From: an uncultured Endozoicomonas sp.
Lineage (GTDB): Bacteria; Pseudomonadota; Gammaproteobacteria; Pseudomonadales; Endozoicomonadaceae
NCBI GenBank assembly: GCA_900299555.1
Contig: OODV01000351.1
Span: forward strand, 1-40,005
Length of the DNA: 40,005 bases
Direction of reading: 5' to 3'
This document shows positions 8,861 to 16,937 of the stretch, piece by piece. The notes under the pieces were generated by a model that did not search any database, was not told the DNA's origin, and saw only the letters and a list, made by a program, of their open reading frames with translations. Numbering within the stretch: position 1 is the first letter of the stretch; the number at the start of each line of letters is the position of its first letter. A program made the position numbers and the translations under genes.

Positions 8861-9874
8861 TTACAAGTTAACACATACCGCACATTTCTGCTGGTCAAAC
8901 TCTTTGGCAACTTTATCTTTATAAAGCTCGTAATAACCAACAGTAGTAACCCCATCAGCAAGATAAGTATTATTCAGCCACTGCTGGAAAAACAAATGCC
9001 CATTGGAGCGGGCAGCTTCCATAACCCTCTGATAATAGCCTTCTCGTGGAAGAAGTCGGGCTGCCGTGTACTGACTCGGTGTTGGCGAACTCAAGACATA
9101 GGCTACTCGATAATTCCCCATGCCGCGCACTAAGGAAATATTTACCATTTTCCCCGTTAGCGGCTCGACCCAGTCCTCAACAACCACCGGCTTCAAGTCA
9201 TAGCCCACTTCCCTGGAAAGCAGGGCAGGTATTTCATCAAGCGGAATATCCAGGAGAACACCCAGTGCAACCTCTGCCGAATAACCTGTAACAATAGTGT
9301 TCAACATAGCGATCGCATAGGGGTTGTCAGGCTCACCCCAGTGAGGTGTGAAAATGTAGGGAACTGATCGGTTATAAATTGTTTTTACGCCATAGGCCTT
9401 TGCCAGCTTGCGTGTTTTTAATGTACTTTCACTTAACGTCTGCTTGGCAGACTTGAAATCCATAAGACTTCCGTAAACGAAAAGCTTTATAGACTCCTTT
9501 CCCTCGGCTTCCAGCTGAGATGGCAGATGATCATAAGGGTATTGATAGACTGGCAGATCGGAAAGGCTCTCCGAGAGGTCATCATAACTATCAGAAAAAT
9601 CCTCAAACAGGTCACTGTCAATAGAGTCTTCATCAGGAAAAGGGCTTACATCAACCTCTTGGTCATCACACTCTGAGCCACAGTCTATAACCCCCTCATC
9701 AAGAAATGGATCGACCTCAGTATATTCAGCTACTTGAATCAACCAAGCCTTTGCAGAGTCACCATCAGGATCCGATTCTTCATGAAATGGGCTTGAAAAG
9801 ACCGGCCCAGCCAGAATTAGCAGGGTAAGGAATAACGATCGACAGGAAAAAAGCATCCCTGTTTTATTTCTCAT
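8861..9874 (-). CDS. secreted gamma-glutamylcyclotransferase-like protein
   Basis: The 337-residue product starts with a signal peptide (basic MRNK, hydrophobic core about 12-23, likely cleavage after VFSS). An acidic linker (about 30-107) follows with two imperfect repeats, VDPFLDEGVID and VSPFPDEDSID. The C-terminal domain resembles the GGCT/AIG2 fold: substrate loop VYGSLM (133-138) and a candidate catalytic Glu222 in REVGYDLKPVVV. Family members act on gamma-glutamyl amines or peptides in the cytoplasm; a version with a signal peptide is unusual, and its substrate is unknown. Two Cys in the C-terminal CAVC motif could form a disulfide after export. It sits between rlmE and kch, on the same strand, with gaps of 211 and 141 bases. 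Confidence 0.72.
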   Translation of the reverse strand: MRNKTGMLFSCRSLFLTLLILAGPVFSSPFHEESDPDGDSAKAWLIQVAEYTEVDPFLDEGVIDCGSECDDQEVDVSPFPDEDSIDSDLFEDFSDSYDDLSESLSDLPVYQYPYDHLPSQLEAEGKESIKLFVYGSLMDFKSAKQTLSESTLKTRKLAKAYGVKTIYNRSVPYIFTPHWGEPDNPYAIAMLNTIVTGYSAEVALGVLLDIPLDEIPALLSREVGYDLKPVVVEDWVEPLTGKMVNISLVRGMGNYRVAYVLSSPTPSQYTAARLLPREGYYQRVMEAARSNGHLFFQQWLNNTYLADGVTTVGYYELYKDKVAKEFDQQKCAVCVNL

Positions 9875-10015
9875 AAAAGCTCCCTTATTTATAGTGCTTC
9901 AGCTACACGGGGAGTTTGACCTTTTGGATTTAAAAGAGTTCAGCGAGAAAGACTTTAGTATTGCCCCCTCAGTAGGGTGTCCGAGAATAGAGCCCGCAGC
10001 GAGGGTGTTAGTCTC

Positions 10016-11224
10016 TTAGGCTTTGTCGAAAAGTCCATGCCCGGAGGTCAGCAGCATGGAGTTCAGCTTATCATGGTCCAGTGTTTCACCATTTAGAACA
10101 CAGGCTAGAATCTCACTGCCAAACAATTGGGGGGATAGAACAACATCCGCCTTTACCTGCTTGATTTTATTCATATTTTTTGCGTCATTCACAACAAGCA
10201 CAGTTCTGAGGTCAGGATTCATTTCCCTTGCCGTCAACACAATAAATGCATTCGCTGCATCATCATCAGTAAGCGCTAACAGGGCACGACAATCCGCTAA
10301 CCCAGCACTATCAAGTACAGTATTATCAGTACCGTCACCAGAAATCAGGTCCAGTTTTTGGCCTGCTTTCTGCTCTATCTGAGGAAATTCATCTTCCGGG
10401 CGTACCGTGACCACCGTTAAATCGAGCCCTCTTTGCATAAGCTGACTGATGGTCCCCATCGCTAAAATAGATGTCCCACAAACGATAAAATGATCTTTCC
10501 TGCTCATGGCCTGCTCTCTACCCTTCACCAGCTTACCGATACCACTGCGAATTACTGGACCGAAAACCGTGGTTAACGATGTCGCGAATACAGTAATACC
10601 CGCAATAATCATTGAGACAGTAAACAACCGAGCAGGCTCTGTTTTTGGAATAATGTCACCATAGCCAACGGTTGTCATCGTCACAATTGAAAAGTAAAAA
10701 GCCGTTACCAGATTATCAATTTCCGGTGAAAAGCCACTGCCAAAATAGAGTGAGCCATAACTACCATAAAACAATAGAATAGAGAAACTGATGACAGCAA
10801 AAATACCCCCAGCGGTTGCACTGGAACGGTTAAAATCCTTTCCCAGCAACAGTATTCCAACAAACGTCAAAGCACAAAACAGGGTCCTTGTCCGTAGCTG
10901 AGGATAAAAGTGAACGGTAAAGGCCAAGGTAATAATTAACAGAAATACACTGACAGCCCAGGCGATTCTTGCCCGGAACAACATGCCCAATGCATTCAGC
11001 ATCAAGAATACACCGAGCAAAAACCATGGCCCATCAGCAACATCAGCCCAATCAACACCAACAAGATTGTTGACCCGAAAAAGATCAAGAAGGTTAACCG
11101 GCATCCCCCAGATGGTTTTAAAAATCAGCAGCCCATTGGCAAAAACAGCCAGGGCCGCGAATGAATGCCTGAATTCAAGCCATAAGCTCACCAACCTTCG
11201 CCATAAACAAGTGTAATAGCCCAA
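10016..11224 (-). CDS. kch: Kch-type potassium channel with RCK (TrkA-N) domain
   Basis: The product matches the plan of E. coli Kch: several N-terminal membrane segments, a pore helix with the K+ filter TTVGYGD, an inner helix, then a cytoplasmic Rossmann RCK domain (KDHFIVCGTSILAMGTI onward) ending LLTSGHGLF. Many stretches, such as NGLLIFKT, HFYPQL and LSPQLFGSEILA, equal or nearly equal E. coli Kch as I remember it. The frame extends to GTG 11275, but TTG at 11224 gives a 402-residue protein whose N-terminus lines up residue for residue with Kch (LW at positions 14-15 in both), with AGGG 7 bases before it. I prefer that start. Role: inner-membrane K+ conductance; its physiological function is poorly known even in E. 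coli. Confidence 0.92.
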   Translation of the reverse strand: MGYYTCLWRRLVSLWLEFRHSFAALAVFANGLLIFKTIWGMPVNLLDLFRVNNLVGVDWADVADGPWFLLGVFLMLNALGMLFRARIAWAVSVFLLIITLAFTVHFYPQLRTRTLFCALTFVGILLLGKDFNRSSATAGGIFAVISFSILLFYGSYGSLYFGSGFSPEIDNLVTAFYFSIVTMTTVGYGDIIPKTEPARLFTVSMIIAGITVFATSLTTVFGPVIRSGIGKLVKGREQAMSRKDHFIVCGTSILAMGTISQLMQRGLDLTVVTVRPEDEFPQIEQKAGQKLDLISGDGTDNTVLDSAGLADCRALLALTDDDAANAFIVLTAREMNPDLRTVLVVNDAKNMNKIKQVKADVVLSPQLFGSEILACVLNGETLDHDKLNSMLLTSGHGLFDKA

Positions 11225-11698
11225 TACCCCACCCTGTACCCGGTTACCAGTTGCAAGAAGTCTAGTACAAGGCACTCAATGAGTTTGATGCACTAATATA
11301 GATTTTAACGTTGCTTTCCGGGAGGAGAGAAGATTCAGGGGTAGTGGCCATACATCAAACCTTCTCATAAATCAGTAATCACAATACCCGGCATAGATTG
11401 AGCTGCAGGCGCACTTCCCTCAGCTGCCAGAAAGCGATAGCATGCGCCACAAGAAGCTTGAATATGTTGTCGAGTGACTTATATGTTGCCAGCCTGCCAC
11501 CATTCAGCAGTCAACGGCGCTGGATATCAACTCGCTCTCTTCGACACCCAGTCAATGACAGAAAAGTGCTTTATGAGAAGCACATTTCTGTCCCCAACCT
11601 GCATTAACAAAAACTTCTCCGAAAAAATCAGGTCATACCCATCATCAGATATCGTGTATGACGATTCGTTATTAAAGAAATTATCAGGAATAGCAAAC
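11225..11698. other. intergenic region between divergent kch and yhbY
   Basis: This 474-base stretch should contain the promoters of kch (minus) and yhbY (plus). The plus frame of yhbY stays open back to 11474, but that extension has no resemblance to the family and no ribosome-binding site at its own ATG, so I treat it as non-coding. No RNA gene, repeat or convincing promoter pair was recognised. In many relatives greA or rlmE adjoins yhbY; neither is here. Confidence 0.5.
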
Positions 11699-12010
11699 AT
11701 GAGCTTGAATGCAGCCAAAAAGAAGCATTTTCGTACCATCGGCCATAACCTGAACCCTGTCGTCATAGTGGCAGACAAAGGTCTCACCGATGGCGTGGTT
11801 GAAGAAACATTGCGTGCACTGAATGACCATGAACTGATCAAGGTTAAATTTGCCATTGGTGACCGGGAAATCCGCCAGCAACTGATCAGTGAACTGATCA
11901 GTGCCACAAACTCTGACCTTATTCAAACTATTGGCAAAATCGCACTGATTTTCAAAGCAGCCGACAAACCTAACCCAACTCTTTCAAACCTGTTGAGAGT
12001 CCAAGGCTGA
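11699..12010 (+). CDS. yhbY: YhbY, CRS1-YhbY (CRM) domain RNA-binding protein
   Basis: YhbY associates with pre-50S particles and assists ribosome assembly. The 103-residue product starts MSLNAAKKKHFRTIGHNLNP and carries the CRM-domain features: the basic N-terminal helix, a loop where the typical GxxG reads ADKGLTDGVV, then ALNDHELIKVKFAIGDRE and a C-terminal IGKIALIFKA strand. E. coli YhbY has 97 residues. The start ATG 11699 has AGGAA about 8 bases upstream and fits the family N-terminus; an in-frame ATG at 11474 would add 75 unrelated residues. A terminator follows the stop by 6 bases, so it is monocistronic. Confidence 0.93.
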   Translation: MSLNAAKKKHFRTIGHNLNPVVIVADKGLTDGVVEETLRALNDHELIKVKFAIGDREIRQQLISELISATNSDLIQTIGKIALIFKAADKPNPTLSNLLRVQG

Positions 12011-12016
12011 ATACAG

Positions 12017-12040
12017 AAAAGGCCACGATTGTGGCCTTTT
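12017..12040. terminator. bidirectional intrinsic terminator, yhbY / PH-domain gene
   Basis: AAAAGGCCAC and GTGGCCTTTT form a perfect 10-bp stem around GATT, with a T run on the plus strand and, by symmetry, on the minus strand. It lies between the stop of yhbY and that of the convergent PH-domain gene and can serve both. Confidence 0.88.
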
Positions 12041-12062
12041 TCAACTACTAACTGGATATAAA

Positions 12063-12443
12063 TTACTGTCCTGCCACTTTCGCCGCCAAGATGGCCTGAA
12101 GCGTATAAATATTGGTCTTACTGTTAAACTCCATCTGCATTGGCTCTGGCTGGCCTGAAATCCATATTTTCAATTCAGCATCCAGGTCAAAATGGCCTGC
12201 AGACTCTACGGTAAACATGGTAATCGACTTATAAGGTATTGAACGATATTCAACCTTGCGCCCGGTCAGCCCCTGCTTGTCGATGAAAATCAAACGGTGA
12301 TTGGTCAAGACCACCATATCTCGAATCAGCTTATAGGCCAACTCTACAGACTCCGACGGGTTAAGAATGGTTGCCAGATCCTCCATTGCTTCCGCATTGG
12401 TCATCTCACCTGCATTGCCCAGCAGGGCATCAAACAGACCCAT
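12063..12443 (-). CDS. bacterial PH-domain protein
   Basis: The 126-residue soluble product (MGLFDALLGNAGEM start) resembles the bacterial pleckstrin-homology family bPH_1. An N-terminal helix is followed by a small beta barrel: VVLTNHRLIFID, then VEYRSIPYKSITMFTVESAG, then FDLDAELKIWISGQ, and a C-terminal capping helix (IYTLQAILAAKVAG). No catalytic residues or membrane segments are visible. The biochemical role of these proteins is unknown; some are thought to be scaffold or stress proteins. The start has a weak AGGAGA site about 7 bases upstream. It is likely transcribed alone or with the upstream VOC gene (55-base gap, same strand). Confidence 0.8.
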   Translation of the reverse strand: MGLFDALLGNAGEMTNAEAMEDLATILNPSESVELAYKLIRDMVVLTNHRLIFIDKQGLTGRKVEYRSIPYKSITMFTVESAGHFDLDAELKIWISGQPEPMQMEFNSKTNIYTLQAILAAKVAGQ

Positions 12444-12498
12444 AGCACTTCTCCTTAATTTTTAACAGGCTATCAGAAAACAAATAGAGCGGGAGCAG

Positions 12499-12885
12499 TC
12501 ATCTGCACTGATAAAGCTCAACAGGTAGACCATCAGGATCCTGAACAAAGGTAAATTTTGCCAGGGTATACGGGTCAACCCTCACAGGCTCGGCCACTAC
12601 TCCACTCTCAGCAAGCTTTACCAGCACCGCCCCAAGATCATCAACACCAAAGGCTAAATGGCGAAGTCCTCTGGCTTCCGGGTAACTCAAACGGCTTGGC
12701 GCATTATTGAATATAAACAGCTCAAGCTGTGAACCACCTGATACCGATAAATCAATCTTCCAGCTCCCCCTGGCTTCCTGATGATGCTCTGCTATCACCC
12801 GTAAACCCAGAATATCTCGATAAAAACGCAAAGAGGCGGCTTTATCACTGCCGATTATTGCCACATGATGCAGATTTTTGATCAT
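12499..12885 (-). CDS. gloA2: VOC-family protein, YaeR/GloA2 type
   Basis: The 128-residue product (start MIKNLHHVAIIG) is a glyoxalase-fold protein very like E. coli YaeR: DKAASLRFYRDILG, EARGSWKIDL, GLRHLAFGVDD, RVDPYTLAKFTFVQDPDGLPVELY (given in parts: RVDPYT, KFTF, DPDGLP). The four expected metal ligands are present: His7, Glu in LELFIF, His in RHLAF and Glu in VELYQ. The frame also contains an upstream ATG at 12924 adding 13 residues, but ATG 12885 fits the family start. Function in E. coli is not firmly known; a lactoylglutathione-lyase-like activity is presumed from the fold. Confidence 0.88.
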   Translation of the reverse strand: MIKNLHHVAIIGSDKAASLRFYRDILGLRVIAEHHQEARGSWKIDLSVSGGSQLELFIFNNAPSRLSYPEARGLRHLAFGVDDLGAVLVKLAESGVVAEPVRVDPYTLAKFTFVQDPDGLPVELYQCR

Positions 12886-13028
12886 ACATAGCTCAGGATG
12901 AGAGGGATAAATCCGAATGAGCATTAAACGTCAATTTCTCCAGTGAAACAATCCTGCAAGACATCTCAAGTTCAGAAAGCTCAAGTGATACACGCTCTTA
13001 CCTAAAATATCAGTGTTTATCCTTTATA

Positions 13029-13050
13029 GGGTAGTGGGTCAAATGTGGGG
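13029..13050 (+). repeat. left terminal inverted repeat of the IS1-family element
   Basis: The outermost bases read GGGTAGTGGGTCAAATGTGG inward. They pair with 13863-13884 at 20 of 22 positions. Confidence 0.9.
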
Positions 13051-13102
13051 AGTAAGCACATTTCCATACTGAAAAATTTTCTGCGCTCCCCATATACGTC
13101 TC

Positions 13103-13895
13103 ATGACGTGTTTTATTGAAGTAAAGAGCCCAGACTGCAACCGCTCTTTCGTTTGTCGACATATCAAAGGGCGCAAAGGCGATCAGCGATACCTCTGCCA
13201 GAATGAAGGCTGTAAAACCAAGTCGTTCATGCTCGAATATCATTGCAGGGCGTGCAACAGGGGTATCGAGAAAGACAATGTTAAAATAGCCATTAATAGC
13301 AGTGGCATCAGAGATACCAGCAAGATTCCCGGTGTCAGTAAAACAACCGCGATGAATGTCCTGAAAAGCAAACAAACTCTTCTGCAGCAAGTAAATCCAA
13401 ACAACACAACCATGAAATCTGATTATGGTAACTGTGTGCGTTTCAAGCCTGCCTGCGAGATTGTTGAACTGGATGAGCAGTGGTCATATGTGGGAAATAA
13501 AGCGAATCAGTGCTGGTTATGGCTCGCCATTGATCATGCCACTGGTACTTGTTCTTGCGCATATTTTCGGGAAAAGAAATGATGAGGTCTTCAGGCAGCT
13601 TCCGGTTCTTTTAGAGCCTTTCGGTATTAGCCGTTTCTACAGCGATGACTGGGGTGCATATGAACGAAATACTGATCCGGAAAAGCATGAAGCAGGCAAG
13701 AAAAATACTCAGAAAATCGAACGCAGGAACTTAAATTTCAGGATTTGGATCAAGCGGTTAGCAAGAAAGAGTATATGTTTTTCCAGGATAGAAAGGATGC
13801 ACGATATAGTGATTGGGCTGTTGATTAATGCTCTGGAATTTGGAGTGGATATTTATGCAAAACCACACATTTGCCCCACTACCCCAGATATTTAA
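13103..13895 (+). pseudogene. IS1-family transposase, frameshifted
   Basis: The first frame (13103-13582) encodes an InsA-like part, with a CPxC-type zinc finger in which the first Cys is now Ser (KSPDCNR) followed by GDQRYLCQNEGC and a helix-turn-helix region, and fuses in frame to the start of the DDE domain (ELDEQWSYVGNK, LAIDHATGT). One extra T at about 13550 then shifts the frame, ending at FREKK. The other frame continues LAHIFGKRNDEVFRQLP, FYSDDWGAYERN with the second Asp, and IERRNLNFRIW to a stop at 13895, 11 bases beyond the right inverted repeat. Members with a single long ORF exist in the IS1 family; the break lies well inside the catalytic domain, not at the usual InsA/InsB' slippery site, so decay is more likely than programmed frameshifting. 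Confidence 0.88.
13863..13884 (-). repeat. right terminal inverted repeat of the IS1-family element
   Basis: Read inward on the minus strand: GGGTAGTGGGGCAAATGTGT then GG. It differs from the left end at two positions and overlaps the last codons of the transposase frame. Confidence 0.9.
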
Positions 13896-13934
13896 AAAGG
13901 AAGACAGATAAAAATAGAGCAGGAAGATTAGAGG

Positions 13935-13950
13935 GGTTTTTATAAAAACC
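13935..13950. repeat. perfect 16-bp palindrome next to the alpha-operon terminator
   Basis: GGTTTTTATAAAAACC is self-complementary. It lies 4 bases beyond the rplQ terminator palindrome. It may be a second weak terminator element or a cruciform-prone spacer; no protein site is recognised. Confidence 0.5.
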
Positions 13951-13954
13951 GCAA

Positions 13955-13993
13955 GATATAAAAAAGCCGGGATAATCCCGGCTTTTTTATATC
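13955..13993 (-). terminator. intrinsic terminator of the alpha operon
   Basis: Arms of 18 bases (GATATAAAAAAGCCGGGA and its exact complement) flank a 3-base loop TAA. The GC core GCCGGGA/TCCCGGC with six T makes a strong Rho-independent terminator 10 bases after the rplQ stop. Perfect symmetry means it would also stop plus-strand transcripts coming from the IS element. Confidence 0.93.
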
Positions 13994-14003
13994 TGACTTA
14001 TGC

Positions 14004-14390
14004 TTAGTCTACGGATTCTACTGCTTCAACAGCAGGACGATCCAGCAACTCAACGTAAGCCATAGGCGCGTTATCACCATGACGGAAACCGCACTTGATG
14101 ATACGAATATAACCACCTGGACGCTCTTTGAAACGCGGCCCCAGATCAGTAAACAGCTTGCCAACTACAGCCTTGTTACGGAGACGATCGAACGCCAGCC
14201 GACGGTTAGCAACGCTATCTTCCTTAGCCAGGGTGATCAGCGGTTCAGCAACACGACGCAGCTCTTTAGCCTTTGGCAGTGTTGTCTTGATTACTTCGTG
14301 CTCAACCAGGGAAGCAGCCATATTCTTGAACATCGCTTTGCGATGAGAGCTGTTCCGGTTAAGCTTGCGGCCACTCTTACGATGACGCAT
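14004..14390 (-). CDS. rplQ: 50S ribosomal protein L17
   Basis: L17 sits near the exit tunnel of the 50S subunit. The 128-residue product (E. coli 127) starts [20 protein letters not shown] and keeps the family pattern [19 protein letters not shown] and RPGGYIRI. It is the last gene of the alpha operon, 68 bases after rpoA, and is followed directly by the terminator, as in E. coli. Confidence 0.98.
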   Translation of the reverse strand: MRHRKSGRKLNRNSSHRKAMFKNMAASLVEHEVIKTTLPKAKELRRVAEPLITLAKEDSVANRRLAFDRLRNKAVVGKLFTDLGPRFKERPGGYIRIIKCGFRHGDNAPMAYVELLDRPAVEAVESVD

Positions 14391-14458
14391 GGCACAAACT
14401 TCCTCTTCTTACTGAGAGCTGCCTCTGTTTCTTCAACGGTGGCATCACTCAGCTGCAA

Positions 14459-15460
14459 TTAAGCAGAAACCTTGTCGTCACTCTTCAAACTGGCAGGTGG
14501 CCAGTTATCGAGACGCATACCTAAGCTCAGACCACGTGAGGCTAGAACGTCCTTGATTTCAGTCAGGGACTTCTTACCCAGGTTCGGGGTCTTGAGCAAC
14601 TCAACTTCTGTGCGCTGAATCAGGTCACCAATGTAGTAAATGTTCTCTGCCTTCAGACAGTTCGCACTACGTACAGTCAGTTCGAGATCATCAACCGGGC
14701 GGAGAAGAATAGGATCAACCTCATCTTCTTCCTTCACAGGCTCAGGCTCGGACTCACCTTCCAGATCAACAAAGACAGCCAGCTGCTGCTGTAGAATAGT
14801 AGCAGCACGACGGATAGCTTCGTCAGGATCCAGAGTACCATTGGTTTCCAGATCAATAACCAGCTTGTCGAGATCAGTACGCTGCTCAACACGAGCACTT
14901 TCTACGACATAGGAAACACGGTATACAGGGCTATAGGTGGCATCCAACTGCAGACGGCCGATAGCGCGAGTTTCCTCTTCATCCTGACGGCGGCTGTCGG
15001 CTGATTCATACCCACGACCACGAGCGACCTTCAGTTTCATGTTGAGATTGCCCTTGTCATTCATGTGGGCAATAACATGATCAGGATTCACGATTTCAAC
15101 ATCGTGATCCAGCTGGATGTCAGCCGCTGTGACGACACCCTCACCTTTTTTGCTCAGAGTCAGAGTAACGCTGTCACGGCCAGTCATGCGAATAGCCAGG
15201 CCTTTCAAGTTGAGCAGGATTTCAATAACGTCTTCCTGAACACCTTCAATAGCACTGTACTCATGCTGCACGCCATCAATCTCAACTTCAGTCACGGCAC
15301 AGCCGGGCATTGAAGAAAGAAGAATGCGACGCAGGGCATTGCCTAAGGTATGCCCAAAACCACGTTCCAGCGGCTCCAGGGTGACCTTAGCCCGTGTCAG
15401 ACTGATTTCCTCAACATCAATGTGTCGAGGAGTTAGAAATTCAGTAACCGAATTCTGCAT
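14459..15460 (-). CDS. rpoA: RNA polymerase alpha subunit
   Basis: Alpha dimerises to nucleate core RNA polymerase assembly and contacts UP elements and activators. The 333-residue product has the N-terminal dimerisation domain ([20 protein letters not shown] near residue 35-54), a flexible acidic linker rich in Glu (about 238-250), and the C-terminal domain [20 protein letters not shown], whose Arg (about residue 264) corresponds to the DNA-contacting Arg265 of E. coli, followed by [16 protein letters not shown]. It lies 31 bases after rpsD within the alpha operon. The usual translational control by S4 would cover it indirectly. Confidence 0.99.
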   Translation of the reverse strand: MQNSVTEFLTPRHIDVEEISLTRAKVTLEPLERGFGHTLGNALRRILLSSMPGCAVTEVEIDGVQHEYSAIEGVQEDVIEILLNLKGLAIRMTGRDSVTLTLSKKGEGVVTAADIQLDHDVEIVNPDHVIAHMNDKGNLNMKLKVARGRGYESADSRRQDEEETRAIGRLQLDATYSPVYRVSYVVESARVEQRTDLDKLVIDLETNGTLDPDEAIRRAATILQQQLAVFVDLEGESEPEPVKEEDEVDPILLRPVDDLELTVRSANCLKAENIYYIGDLIQRTEVELLKTPNLGKKSLTEIKDVLASRGLSLGMRLDNWPPASLKSDDKVSA

Positions 15461-15491
15461 GGATGTTACACCCCACCTAACTGTCTATCCC

Positions 15492-16112
15492 TTACTTGGA
15501 GTAGAGCTCGACGATCAAACTTTCGTTGATGTCAGCCGCCAGATCACTCCGCTCGGGCAGCACCTTGAAGATGCCTTCTTTCTTAGTGGCATCAACTTCT
15601 ACCCACGTGGAAAAACCACGCTGAGCAGCAAGGTCAAGGGCTGCATTGATACGCAGCTGGTTTTTAGCCTTCTCACGAATGGCAATTACGTCACCGGGGG
15701 CAACCTTGTAAGACGAAATATTTACAGTCTTACCATTAACCATGACAGCTTTGTGGCTGACCAGCTGGCGTGCTTCTGCACGGGTAGAACCGAATCCCAT
15801 GCGGTAAACCACATTATCAAGGCGAGACTCGAGAAGTTGCAACAGGTTTGAGCCCGTAGCACCCTTCAGACGGTCAGCTTCCTTGTAGTAGTTACGGAAC
15901 TGCTTTTCCAGTACACCGTAGATACGACGAACTTTCTGCTTCTCACGAAGCTGTACACCGTAGTCGGAAAGACGACCACGACGCTGGCCATGCTGACCAG
16001 GCGCATTTTCTGCCTTGCACTTTGACTCGAGCGCACGAACACCACTCTTCAGAAAGAGATCGGTGCCTTCACGACGAGACAGTTTGCACTTAGGACCTAT
16101 ATATCTAGCCAT
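15492..16112 (-). CDS. rpsD: 30S ribosomal protein S4
   Basis: S4 is a primary 16S rRNA binder that nucleates 30S body assembly, and in E. coli it represses the alpha operon by binding a pseudoknot in the leader before rpsM. The 206-residue product equals the E. coli length. It starts [20 protein letters not shown] and contains the S4 RNA-binding domain (about 96-156: [20 protein letters not shown], then [17 protein letters not shown]). The zinc-binding Cys cluster of some S4 variants is absent. It is 15 bases after rpsK. Confidence 0.99.
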   Translation of the reverse strand: MARYIGPKCKLSRREGTDLFLKSGVRALESKCKAENAPGQHGQRRGRLSDYGVQLREKQKVRRIYGVLEKQFRNYYKEADRLKGATGSNLLQLLESRLDNVVYRMGFGSTRAEARQLVSHKAVMVNGKTVNISSYKVAPGDVIAIREKAKNQLRINAALDLAAQRGFSTWVEVDATKKEGIFKVLPERSDLAADINESLIVELYSK

Positions 16113-16127
16113 TTACCGGTCTCCTGC

Positions 16128-16517
16128 TTATACACGACGCTTCTTGGGCGGACGACAACCATTGTGTGGGATCGGGGTAACATCAGTGATGTTATTGATC
16201 TTGAAACCACAAGCGTTGAGCGCGCGTACAGCGGATTCACGGCCTGGACCAGGCCCTTTAACATTCACGTCCAAATTCTTCAGACCGAACTCAGCGGCAG
16301 CACGTCCAGCACGCTCAGCTGCAACCTGGGCAGCGAACGGGGTGCTTTTACGGGAACCACGGAAGCCAGAGCCTCCGGCAGTAGCCCAGGACAATGCATT
16401 ACCCTGGCGGTCGGTAATTGTCACGATAGTGTTGTTAAAAGAGGCGTGAATATGGGCAATGCCATCCACAACCGACTTTTTAACTTTCTTACGTGTACGA
16501 GTACCTGGCTTTGCCAT
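16128..16517 (-). CDS. rpsK: 30S ribosomal protein S11
   Basis: S11 is on the 30S platform near the E site and the 3' end of 16S rRNA. The 129-residue product equals the E. coli length and has [19 protein letters not shown], the Gly-rich [17 protein letters not shown] and the basic tail CRPPKKRRV. It lies 63 bases downstream of rpsM, an unremarkable spacer. Confidence 0.99.
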   Translation of the reverse strand: MAKPGTRTRKKVKKSVVDGIAHIHASFNNTIVTITDRQGNALSWATAGGSGFRGSRKSTPFAAQVAAERAGRAAAEFGLKNLDVNVKGPGPGRESAVRALNACGFKINNITDVTPIPHNGCRPPKKRRV

Positions 16518-16580
16518 ATCAGAACAAATCCTGTATTAAAAAAGATCGTTGCTCAATTTCTTTAAAGAAATGCAACGCTC

Positions 16581-16937
16581 TTACTTACGAATCGGTTTAC
16601 GCGGACCCTTACGAGTACGAGCATTGGTCTTCGAGCGCTGACCACGAACCGGCAGACTGCGACGATGGCGAAGGCCACGGTAGCAACCCAGGTCCATCAG
16701 GCGCTTGATGTTCATGCTGATTTCGCGACGCAGGTCACCTTCAGTGTTAAGGTTTGCAACCTCACCACGCAGGGCTTCCAGCTGGTCTTCGCTCAGATCA
16801 GATACTTTGGCAGACGGGTTAACGCCTGTAGCAACACACAACTGTTGAGCAGTGGTCTTACCAATACCAAAGATGTAGGTCAACGAGATAACGGCATGTT
16901 TGTTATCTGGAATGTTGACGCCAGCAATACGGGCCAT
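16581..16937 (-). CDS. rpsM: 30S ribosomal protein S13
   Basis: S13 lies in the 30S head, forms bridges to the 50S and touches P-site tRNA through its basic tail. The 118-residue product equals E. coli in length: [20 protein letters not shown], a helix-two-turn-helix body, [19 protein letters not shown] and the tail [13 protein letters not shown]. The ribosome-binding site is CGGAGA, 7-9 bases before the ATG. It is the first gene of the alpha operon and is preceded by an unusually long 348-base spacer (see next feature). Confidence 0.99.
   Translation of the reverse strand: MARIAGVNIPDNKHAVISLTYIFGIGKTTAQQLCVATGVNPSAKVSDLSEDQLEALRGEVANLNTEGDLRREISMNIKRLMDLGCYRGLRHRRSLPVRGQRSKTNARTRKGPRKPIRK

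Larger units (their letters stand above)
13029..13884 (+). mobile_element. IS1-family insertion sequence, degenerate
   Basis: An 856-base element bounded by 22-base inverted repeats that match at 20 positions (13029-13050 and 13863-13884), each beginning GGGTAGTGGG from the outside. It contains one transposase gene on the plus strand that fills nearly the whole element. I see no clear 8-9 bp target duplication: the left flank ends CCTTTATA and the right flank begins CAGATATT. With the transposase frameshift (see pseudogene) this suggests an old, immobile copy. It sits between gloA2 and the terminator of the ribosomal alpha operon, a gap where it breaks nothing essential. Confidence 0.9.

Noticed and set aside
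11474-11698. Upstream 75-codon extension of the yhbY frame
   Set aside because: It does not resemble the CRM family and its ATG has no ribosome-binding site, whereas ATG 11699 does and matches the family start.
13541-13582. Programmed translational frameshift in the IS1 transposase
   Set aside because: No slippery A-run is present at the switch; the required change is equal to one inserted base deep in the catalytic domain, not at the InsA/InsB' border.
15324-15851. 175-codon plus-strand frame opposite rpoA/rpsD
   Set aside because: It is antisense to two fully conserved genes and resembles nothing; shadow of biased codon use.
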